Shown piece by piece: positions 7,763 through 15,121 of a DNA stretch of 64,000 bases; positions within the stretch are counted from its first letter, which is position 1, and the number at the start of each line of letters is the position of its first letter. Origin of the DNA: Vibrio orientalis CIP 102891 = ATCC 33934. GTDB lineage: Bacteria; Pseudomonadota; Gammaproteobacteria; Enterobacterales; Vibrionaceae. The notes beneath the pieces are model-generated. The model was not told the origin of the DNA and searched no databases. It saw only the letters and a program-made list of their open reading frames with translations. Position numbers and translations under genes: made by a program. The stretch is from contig NZ_ACZV01000004.1 in the NCBI RefSeq assembly GCF_000176235.1, forward strand, positions 372,001 through 436,000, given 5' to 3'.

Positions 7763-10339
7763 TTAAATGTCAGGAACGTCTTCAAAAATAAACATGCTTT
7801 TACGTTTACTCTTGTACCACCCTTTGTGCTTTTTGCCATTAGATTGAGCCCAATTCAATATGTCGGGGTAACCATTAGATAGATCCACTCTCTCTTTCGG
7901 GTGATGCCATTTTTCAGGAATGTGCATTGCCCAAGGTAAGTTGTTCTTGGAGAAGAAAAAGCGGTCTCCTTGCTGCTGAGTATCATCGTCACCTCGCCCA
8001 AATTGGCGCTTGGACGCTTTAGATGTTGCAGGCTTACCGGGAAAGTGAACCTCTACCCATTCACTTGTGGCGAGTTGGCGAGCAATAAATGTGTTGTAGG
8101 GCGGGGCTCCAAGAATTTCACTGCTTACGGGGTAGTTAAATGTGACCGATAAACGTAGTAGTTTTCCCGTGACTTTATTGGAACCGGTTAGCGTATTAGT
8201 GAGCTTAGAGCCTGAGTTAGCTGGTAAAGCGTCTTTTAAGTCAGCGATAACAACGATCAGTGTTTGATTTTTGTCGGCTATCGGCTCTACTTGGGTGGCG
8301 TTGCCCATCGTGGTGATACTGACTTGAGCAATATTGCTAATCGGAACATTAAGTAACAGTCTTAATGAGTTGGTATAAGTCGCCCCTCGCGCAGTAGGTA
8401 AGATCTTATAGTTAATCTGCTTCACCAGACCGTTTATCTTGTATTCTTCGATGTTGTAATTGAACACCGCGTCATTAAAGTCGTAGTCACCACGGTTCGG
8501 CCATTCATCTTCAAAAGCGATAGTGCCATCTTGTCCGTAAGAAGGGGAGTATGAGGTACTGGTCGATATTGATTCGGGTTGGCTATTTTTGTCACTGGCG
8601 TCGGTTTCATAGTAATTAATTTCGTTACCATCACTGAATCCGTCGTTATCGGTGTCTGGGTCTAAGACGGAGGTGTTATATAACTCAAGCTCTTGGGCAT
8701 CAGTGAGTCCGTCGCCATCGGTATCAGCGAGCGTGGGTGACGTGCCGAGATCAGCTATCTCTTCCACGTCACTGTAGCCGTCACTGTCAGAGTCGGCCAT
8801 TGACGGGTCAGTCTTGGTGGTCATCACCTCATATTGGTCGCTATAGCCATCTTGGTCAGTATCTGTAGAAGTTGGACTTGATTGGTAGATGACCGCTTCA
8901 TCGAGGTCAGAAAGGCCATCTCCATCACTATCACTACTGAGAGGATCCGATTGGTAATAGATGACCTCTTCGTGATCATTGAGTCCGTCTTGGTCTGTAT
9001 CATCATTCAGTGGATTAGTATTAAGTAATGTTGATTCGTTTTTATCTGATAGACCATCCCCATCACTGTCTGAGATATAAGGGTTAGATAGGTCTAGTGT
9101 ACTGACCAATTCATTAAACTCAGCCTCGGCCGCGGTAAGTGAGGGAATCTCTCTGACTGAGTAAAGATAGACATTACCTGTATAGCCAGAGCTATGTTCA
9201 GAATCAGGACTCGATATCAGCGCATACCCATTACTTATAGAGAGGGCATAGCCAAAGTGGTCGTTGACTGCGCGCACCTCGGCACTTGTTGTACTGTCTA
9301 GCTGCCAGATGTCATCTTCCAGCTTGTAAAGGTAGACGGCACCTTTGTCATTATCATCACCTTGTGCGCCAACAAGAACAAAATCATCACTGATAACTAG
9401 GCTTGTGCCGAACTGATCGTGCTTTTCGAGCACATCAGGCATCAGCTTAGTCATCAGCTCCCAATTGTTAAGACGACGTTTATATAGGTAAACAGAACCA
9501 AGGAATTTGTCTGTCCCTTTTGTGGCATGGCTTTCTTTTGGTGAACCGACGACAGCGTACTGCTCCGAAATGGCCACGGCGCTACCAAATAACGCATTTT
9601 TGGTTAGGCTACCGCCCGTTAAGAATGCTTGCTTTGTCCAAGTCTCATCGTCATAGAAATAGATGTAACTTGCCCCTTGCTTACCTTGGCCATGTTCTGA
9701 ATCACCAATAATTAGGTAGTTGTCTTGATAGGCAATGTCTTGGCCAAAACGGCCACTCTTTTTGCTTGAATCTGCGCTAAGGGTGGCCTCTAACACCCAA
9801 GATTGCTCTTGTAAGGTGTAGATGTATACATAGCCAGCGTTACCAGAACCCTTGGCCGGTGAGCCGATAATAATATGGGTGTTATCACTCGCTAGACTCG
9901 AAGCAAAGTCAGCAGGGGAAGCACTTTGCGGCTGTGTGATGATTTGATCGAATTGCCATTGCTCATCTTCTCGCTCATAGATAAACGCAGCACCGATTCC
10001 ATCAATATCCGCACCAATGACCAGTCTCTGCTCGGAAAGGGCTATCGATTTGGCGTAATTTTGCGTGGAATTTGAGTATTGCTCTGGTACAGAAAAGCAG
10101 TTCTCAGAACTCCATTCCTGATTGATATTTTTAAAGCTACAGGCACCCCCATTAATTGAACCTGAACCGGATGCTGCAATGATGGCGTAATTGTCATTGA
10201 GTTCGACTTGGTGGCCAAAGTGGTTATGGATATGGCTTGATTCATCGGTAAGGTTGTTGATCAGGGAAACCTCATAGCCTAAGGCTAGTGATGGCAAGAG
10301 GGTGATAAACAACAAAAGATGTGTAGAGAATACTCGCAT
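7763..10339 (-). CDS. LruC-domain surface protein with FG-GAP and TSP type-3 repeats
   Basis: An 858-aa exported protein. Residues 1-21 are a signal peptide. Residues of about 30-400 contain some seven FG-GAP-like blades (recurring FGxxLA..., YxIIGxPxxxxGxGAxYIY), likely a beta-propeller. Residues of about 420-570 hold seven calcium-binding thrombospondin type-3 units of the form D(S/T)DxDGxSD. The last 250 residues begin with EDEWPNRGDYDFNDAVFNYN, the hallmark of the LruC domain. The LruC group is found on surface proteins of aquatic bacteria; its biochemical role is unknown. It is translated after, and only 10 bases from, a lipoprotein gene, so the two are probably partners. A calcium-dependent adhesion or matrix role is inference. 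Confidence 0.85.
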   Translation of the reverse strand: MRVFSTHLLLFITLLPSLALGYEVSLINNLTDESSHIHNHFGHQVELNDNYAIIAASGSGSINGGACSFKNINQEWSSENCFSVPEQYSNSTQNYAKSIALSEQRLVIGADIDGIGAAFIYEREDEQWQFDQIITQPQSASPADFASSLASDNTHIIIGSPAKGSGNAGYVYIYTLQEQSWVLEATLSADSSKKSGRFGQDIAYQDNYLIIGDSEHGQGKQGASYIYFYDDETWTKQAFLTGGSLTKNALFGSAVAISEQYAVVGSPKESHATKGTDKFLGSVYLYKRRLNNWELMTKLMPDVLEKHDQFGTSLVISDDFVLVGAQGDDNDKGAVYLYKLEDDIWQLDSTTSAEVRAVNDHFGYALSISNGYALISSPDSEHSSGYTGNVYLYSVREIPSLTAAEAEFNELVSTLDLSNPYISDSDGDGLSDKNESTLLNTNPLNDDTDQDGLNDHEEVIYYQSDPLSSDSDGDGLSDLDEAVIYQSSPTSTDTDQDGYSDQYEVMTTKTDPSMADSDSDGYSDVEEIADLGTSPTLADTDGDGLTDAQELELYNTSVLDPDTDNDGFSDGNEINYYETDASDKNSQPESISTSTSYSPSYGQDGTIAFEDEWPNRGDYDFNDAVFNYNIEEYKINGLVKQINYKILPTARGATYTNSLRLLLNVPISNIAQVSITTMGNATQVEPIADKNQTLIVVIADLKDALPANSGSKLTNTLTGSNKVTGKLLRLSVTFNYPVSSEILGAPPYNTFIARQLATSEWVEVHFPGKPATSKASKRQFGRGDDDTQQQGDRFFFSKNNLPWAMHIPEKWHHPKERVDLSNGYPDILNWAQSNGKKHKGWYKSKRKSMFIFEDVPDI

Positions 10340-10349
10340 AGCAGATCTC

Positions 10350-10841
10350 CTAGCTCATAGCGTGATAAGTGATGACTGATAGCCCGGATATAGGCAAGGT
10401 CACTTCACGTGTGCCATCTATCTGGATTTTGATGGCTTCGGTGGTTTGAGGAACGGTAATCTTAGTTCGGTAGTTCAGGCCTTTAGACAAGGTGACGTCT
10501 TCGATCAGTAACTCGTTGTCGCCAACACTAAATAGAAGGATTTGAGTATCGGCTTGAGGAGCATCGAAGGTGATGTTGATGGCCAAGTGCTGTTGAGTTT
10601 GAAATGAAAACCCCGTGTCTACTGAGGCTGATGACAAGCGAGAGCTGGCCATTGCTTCGACTTGTGGTTGGGTAAGCGCTGGGGAAGAGACGGCGGCAGG
10701 TGTCTGACTTCCGCTCGGTTCATTGCCTGCGCTACTTTCACCACCACTGGTTCCTCCAGCATCGCCATCGCCACCACCACAACCTGAAAGTAGAACCGCT
10801 AGGCCTAGTTTTGAAATAATGCTTATTGCTTTTCGGTTCAT
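10350..10841 (-). CDS. Small lipoprotein, first gene of LruC operon
   Basis: A 163-aa protein with a signal sequence and lipobox LLSGC (Cys21). The Cys is followed by a flexible Gly/Ser/Pro-rich linker (about residues 22-55), then a beta-rich domain of about 100 residues. The start follows AGGGGA with a 7-base gap. The Gly-rich tether suggests that the domain is held away from the membrane. The gene ends 10 bases before the LruC protein start. No known domain is recognised; it may anchor or chaperone the LruC protein. Confidence 0.75.
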   Translation of the reverse strand: MNRKAISIISKLGLAVLLSGCGGGDGDAGGTSGGESSAGNEPSGSQTPAAVSSPALTQPQVEAMASSRLSSASVDTGFSFQTQQHLAINITFDAPQADTQILLFSVGDNELLIEDVTLSKGLNYRTKITVPQTTEAIKIQIDGTREVTLPISGLSVITYHAMS

Positions 10842-11002
10842 CAGTTGTCCCCTTATGGTTTTTCTTTATATAAAGCAAGAGGTTTGCCATAAGTTGATGC
10901 AATTTAACTGTTTGATTTTTCTTTGTTTATAAAGGGAGTTTCAGAATGAGTGGCGGGAGTGTCAAAATGAATATCAATATAGAAAGTTTTGTTTGGCACA
11001 TA

Positions 11003-11037
11003 AAAAAACAGCCAGCTTGACACTCAAGTTGGCTGTT
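11003..11037 (-). terminator. Terminator of zwf-pgl-gnd operon
   Basis: A 14-bp stem with one mismatch (AACAGCCAGCTTGA/TCAAGTTGGCTGTT, loop CAC) runs into T7 on the minus strand, 19 bases beyond the gnd stop. Confidence 0.85.
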
Positions 11038-11055
11038 TAAATAGTAAAGCTCTAA

Positions 11056-12504
11056 TTACACGTCGTAAGTCGTAGACGCTGTGTCGCCGCCTGTACCAGT
11101 CCAGTTTGTGTGGAAGAATTCACCACGTGGACGGTCAGTACGCTCGTACGTATGAGCACCGAAGTAGTCACGTTGAGCTTGAAGTAGGTTCGCTGGTAGA
11201 CGAGCTGTTGTGTAACCATCAAGGAACGACAGTGCCGAGATAGTACAAGGCATAGGAATACCTGACTCTAGCGATTTAGCCGCCACTTTACGCCATGCTG
11301 CTAGGCTGTTTTGTAGGATGCCTTTGAAGTAGTCATCTGAACCTAGGAATGCGATGTCTGGGTTCGCTTCGTACGCATCACGGATGTTGCCTAGGAATGC
11401 AGAGCGGATGATACAGCCACCACGCCACATTAGTGCAACGTTACCGTAGTTTAGGTCCCAGCCGTTCTCGTTTGAAGCTTCACGCATTAGCATGAAACCT
11501 TGAGCGTAAGAGATGATCTTAGATGCGAGTAGCGCTTGACGAAGTGCATCAACCCACTCTTGTTTGTCACCTTCAACTGGTGTGATTGTCTTACCAAATA
11601 GAGATTCCGCTTCAACGCGTTGATCTTTAAGAGCAGATAGACAACGAGAGAATACCGACTCAGAGATAAGCGTTAGTGGAATACCTAGGTCGAGTGCATT
11701 GATACCCGTCCATTTACCCGTACCTTTTTGACCAGCAGTGTCTAGGATCTTCTCTACTAGTGGCTCACCATCTTCATCTTTGTAGCCAAGGATGTCAGCG
11801 GTGATTTCTACTAGGTAGCTGTCTAGTTCAGTCTTGTTCCAATCAGCGAATACTGCTTGCATCTCGTCTGCAGACATACCAAGACCGTCTTTCATGAACT
11901 GGTAAGCTTCAGTGATTAGCTGCATATCGCCGTATTCGATGCCGTTGTGAACCATCTTAACGAAGTGACCTGCACCGTCGTTACCAACCCAGTCACAACA
12001 AGGCTCGCCAGCGTCAGTTTTAGCAGAGATACCTTGGAAGATAGGCTTAACCGCTTCCCACGCTTCAGCAGAGCCGCCAGGCATGATTGAAGGACCAAAG
12101 CGAGCACCTTCTTCACCACCAGATACGCCCGTACCGATGAAGTGAATGCCTTTTTCACGTAGGGCAGCAACGCGACGGTTAGTGTCAGGGTAGTTAGTGT
12201 TACCACCATCGATGATGATGTCACCTTTATCTAGAAGTGGCGTTAGTGCTTCGATGAACTTATCGACAACTTCACCAGCGCGAACCATAAGCATCACTTT
12301 ACGTGGCGCTTCTAGCTTCTCTACTAGCTCTTCAAGAGAGTATGCACCGATGATGTTAGTACCCTTTGCTGGGCCTTCTAGGAATTCGTCTACCTTCGCA
12401 GCAGTACGGTTGTGAGCAACCACTTTAAACCCGTGGTCGTTCATGTTTAGGATAAGGTTCTGACCCATTACTGCTAGGCCAATTACACCGATATCACCTT
12501 TCAT
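11056..12504 (-). CDS. gnd: 6-phosphogluconate dehydrogenase, decarboxylating
   Basis: A 482-aa cytosolic enzyme that converts 6-phosphogluconate and NADP+ to ribulose 5-phosphate, CO2 and NADPH, the third step of the oxidative pentose phosphate pathway. The N-terminal Rossmann motif is GLAVMGQNLILNM. Substrate-binding blocks include DGGNTNYPDT, GTGVSGGEEGARFGPSIMPG, KMVHNGIEYGDMQ and the C-terminal RGEFFHTNW. The length is standard. It is the third gene after zwf and pgl, 35 bases after pgl, and ends at a strong terminator. Confidence 0.97.
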   Translation of the reverse strand: MKGDIGVIGLAVMGQNLILNMNDHGFKVVAHNRTAAKVDEFLEGPAKGTNIIGAYSLEELVEKLEAPRKVMLMVRAGEVVDKFIEALTPLLDKGDIIIDGGNTNYPDTNRRVAALREKGIHFIGTGVSGGEEGARFGPSIMPGGSAEAWEAVKPIFQGISAKTDAGEPCCDWVGNDGAGHFVKMVHNGIEYGDMQLITEAYQFMKDGLGMSADEMQAVFADWNKTELDSYLVEITADILGYKDEDGEPLVEKILDTAGQKGTGKWTGINALDLGIPLTLISESVFSRCLSALKDQRVEAESLFGKTITPVEGDKQEWVDALRQALLASKIISYAQGFMLMREASNENGWDLNYGNVALMWRGGCIIRSAFLGNIRDAYEANPDIAFLGSDDYFKGILQNSLAAWRKVAAKSLESGIPMPCTISALSFLDGYTTARLPANLLQAQRDYFGAHTYERTDRPRGEFFHTNWTGTGGDTASTTYDV

Positions 12505-12539
12505 TATTTCTCTCCAATTTTCCTATTTGGACGCTCGCA

Positions 12540-13274
12540 TTAAGCGATTTTTGCTGCTGCGTCTGAATCTAAGTACCACTCCGTTTCACCAGCTTTAGAC
12601 TGGATTTTCGCTGCAGGATAAGGCAGCTCGCTTGCTGGAGTAGTATGAATTTCATTTACGATCTCGACTTTACCTGCACCCAGTACAAGGTAGCTGATTC
12701 GTTTTGCGGCTTCTAAAACTTTAGCAGTTTTAGAGACGCGAATTTGGCCTGATTCAGGATGAGTCGCTAATACGGATAGGTTCTCATCTTGATAGTCTGT
12801 TTGCCCAGGGAACAGAGAAGCAGTGTGGCCATCAGCACCAACACCTAGCAGGATCCAGTCAAATACTGGTGTGCCATTTTCACATGGGATCACTGCGGCC
12901 ATTTCTTCTGCGAAGCGTTTCGCTTCAACTGTTGGCTCATCTTCACCGCGAATACGGTGAATGTTCTCTGCTGGCAGGTTTACTTGGCTGAATTCTCTTA
13001 GTTTTGAGAACAAAAGGGCATTCGCTTCACCGTAGTTGCTTTCTGCATCATCAGGTGCCACGCAGCGCTCGTCACCCCACCAGAAGTGTAGGTTGTTCCA
13101 CGCAATACCTTCAGCGTATGGCGCTTCAGCCAGTAGCTTGAACAGCATCTTAGGTGTACTGCCACCAGACAGTGAAATGTGAACTGGACGCTCAAGTTCG
13201 CTGAACGATTTCATATCGTTTGCTAGGCTTTCTACCACTTGGTCAGCGGTTTGGAAAATCTTATGATTGATCAT
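12540..13274 (-). CDS. pgl: 6-phosphogluconolactonase (DevB/Pgl type)
   Basis: A 244-aa protein that hydrolyses 6-phosphogluconolactone to 6-phosphogluconate. It carries the family signatures [34 protein letters not shown] and [15 protein letters not shown]. Its ATG overlaps the zwf stop by 4 bases (ATGA), indicating translational coupling between steps one and two of the oxidative pentose phosphate pathway. Confidence 0.95.
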   Translation of the reverse strand: MINHKIFQTADQVVESLANDMKSFSELERPVHISLSGGSTPKMLFKLLAEAPYAEGIAWNNLHFWWGDERCVAPDDAESNYGEANALLFSKLREFSQVNLPAENIHRIRGEDEPTVEAKRFAEEMAAVIPCENGTPVFDWILLGVGADGHTASLFPGQTDYQDENLSVLATHPESGQIRVSKTAKVLEAAKRISYLVLGAGKVEIVNEIHTTPASELPYPAAKIQSKAGETEWYLDSDAAAKIA

Positions 13275-14776
13275 AGTTCGCAGTAATCCGTATCGGTTAG
13301 GTTTTTACAAGGGAAACGCCATGCGCGGTCATCACGCTGTAGCAAGTCGTCAGACTCTTTAGGGCCCCAAGTGCCACAAGCGTAGCCAAATAGTGCTTGA
13401 GGGTCTTGTTTAAAATCAAGAATTGGTTGAACGTACTTCCAACATGCTTCTACCGCATCACTACGAGCAAACAGCGTTGCATCACCATTTAAAGAGTCAA
13501 GCAGAAGGCGTTCGTACGCCGTTAGCATTTGAGTCTCTTGAAGCGACGCGTAGTGGAAGTTCATTTTCACTTCTTTCGCGTGGAAACCAGCACCTGGCTC
13601 TTTTAGGCCAAAACTCATTTGAATGCCTTCGTCTGGCTGAATTCGAATGATCAGTTTGTTTTCTGGTGCGTTTTGACCAAATACTGGGTGTGGTGTCTGT
13701 TTAAAGTGAATAACGACTTCAGTCACACGAGTCGGTAGGCGTTTACCGGTACGAACGTAGAAAGGCACGCCATTCCAACGCCAGTTATTGATGTACGCTT
13801 TCAAGCCAACATAGGTTTCAGTACGAGAGTCATCAGCAACACCCGGTTCGTCGCGGTAGTTCGGTAGGAATTCACCACGTACATCAGATTCAGTGTACTG
13901 ACCTAGAACTAGGTTGTTACGCAGGTCATCTTCTTCCAGTGGTTTTAAGCACTGAAGCACTTTTACCACTTCGTCACGGATTGAGTCAGCGTTAATCTGC
14001 GCTGGTGGCTCCATACCAACCATGGCGAGTACTTGCAGCAAGTGGTTCTGGAACATGTCGCGAACAGCGCCTGAGCCATCGTAGTAACCGCCACGTTCTT
14101 CAACGCCCAAGAATTCTGCGCCGGTGATTTCAACATAATCGATGAAATTACGGTTCCAAAGCGGTTCGAACATCGCATTTGAGAAGCGGAAAACCAGTAG
14201 GTTTTGAACCGTTTCTTTACCTAAGTAATGGTCGATACGGTAGATCTGGTGTTCTTGGAAGTGCTCGTGAATTTCTTTGTCTAGCTTTTGCGCTGACTCT
14301 AAATCGTAACCAAATGGTTTTTCGATGATGAGTCGTTTCCAGCCATCATCTTCGTTATTCAAGCCGTGAGCGGCAAGACTGGCTGGGATGACGCTGTATA
14401 GACTTGGTGGCGTTGCTAGGTAGAACAGAGTATTACGCTGTTCAAAGCTGTATTTATCAGCAAGTTGGTCAAGACGCGCAGTCAGTTTACTGTAATCAGC
14501 GGTATCAGAGGTGTTGATGGCTTGGTAATGCAGATGATTGATAAAGGCATCTAGTGTTGCTGGCTCGGTTTTCTCCATTTCTTGGAGTGAGCGCTTTAGC
14601 TTTTCACGGTATGACTCATCACTGTATTCCGTACGACTCACACCAAGAATGGCGAAGTTTTCAGGCAGTTGTTTGTTTGAGTAAAGGTGATATAAAGCAG
14701 GGATCAACTTACGATAGGTTAAGTCGCCCGAAGCACCAAAAATTACGATGCTGCTGTTTTCTGGTATTACCATCAT
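13271..14776 (-). CDS. zwf: Glucose-6-phosphate 1-dehydrogenase
   Basis: A 501-aa enzyme that oxidises glucose 6-phosphate to 6-phosphogluconolactone with NADP+. Signatures are the coenzyme motif [16 protein letters not shown], the IEKPFGYD block and the active-site peptide RIDHYLGKE. The start is ATG at 14776 or the adjacent ATG at 14773, both after AAGGGAAAG. It is the first gene of zwf-pgl-gnd. A TATAAT on the minus strand at 14864-14859 and a 19-bp palindrome just upstream suggest a repressible promoter. Confidence 0.97.
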   Translation of the reverse strand: MMVIPENSSIVIFGASGDLTYRKLIPALYHLYSNKQLPENFAILGVSRTEYSDESYREKLKRSLQEMEKTEPATLDAFINHLHYQAINTSDTADYSKLTARLDQLADKYSFEQRNTLFYLATPPSLYSVIPASLAAHGLNNEDDGWKRLIIEKPFGYDLESAQKLDKEIHEHFQEHQIYRIDHYLGKETVQNLLVFRFSNAMFEPLWNRNFIDYVEITGAEFLGVEERGGYYDGSGAVRDMFQNHLLQVLAMVGMEPPAQINADSIRDEVVKVLQCLKPLEEDDLRNNLVLGQYTESDVRGEFLPNYRDEPGVADDSRTETYVGLKAYINNWRWNGVPFYVRTGKRLPTRVTEVVIHFKQTPHPVFGQNAPENKLIIRIQPDEGIQMSFGLKEPGAGFHAKEVKMNFHYASLQETQMLTAYERLLLDSLNGDATLFARSDAVEACWKYVQPILDFKQDPQALFGYACGTWGPKESDDLLQRDDRAWRFPCKNLTDTDYCEL

Positions 14777-14858
14777 CTTTCCCTTAAAAACGAGGTAGTT
14801 AGCACTAATTTAGGCTGTTAGCGTATTGAGATGGTTCACCCTAACAACGAAACCTCAA

Positions 14859-14894
14859 ATTATAAAACTGATACTGCCTATCAAATTGATAGGC
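14859..14894 (-). promoter_or_regulatory. zwf promoter with 19-bp palindrome
   Basis: On the minus strand TATAAT occupies 14864-14859, placing the zwf start of transcription near 14852 and a leader of about 75 bases. Just upstream is the perfect inverted repeat GCCTATCAA-A-TTGATAGGC (14876-14894), which would cover the spacer and -35 region. It does not resemble the HexR-type site expected for central carbon genes in this group. Confidence 0.55.
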
Positions 14895-14984
14895 AAAACC
14901 AAAAAAGCGTGCCAATTTCGAAAGCCTGAAATTTGTGAAAAACAGGTCTATTCGTTTATTTGGCAGCGTATTGTCTATGACTCT

Positions 14985-15026
14985 TTGACATACATCAACC
15001 TTTGAGAGGGCAATCGATTAAATAAT
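14985..15026 (+). promoter_or_regulatory. FNR-type site with class II-spaced -10 element
   Basis: TTGAC-ATAC-ATCAA (14985-14998) matches the FNR consensus TTGAT-N4-ATCAA at nine of ten defined positions. On the plus strand AATAAT (15021-15026) lies exactly where a -10 element belongs for a site centred at -41.5. The predicted transcript would start near 15033 and run antisense to the HD-GYP 3' end, where there is no ORF. Confidence 0.4.
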
Positions 15027-15121
15027 GACTAGTTTCTTAGGTAAGTTATTGATAGATAGGGAAAGCATCTAGTTCAAAGAAACAATCTCTTTCTAGAGCT
15101 AATACTCAATATTGAATTGAG

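Larger units (their letters stand above)
14777..15121. other. Intergenic region upstream of zwf with promoter and FNR-like site
   Basis: These 345 bases separate the starts of the zwf operon from the 3' end of the HD-GYP gene. They hold the zwf promoter and palindrome (14859-14894) and an FNR-type site (14985-14998). I find no supported ORF. Confidence 0.6.
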
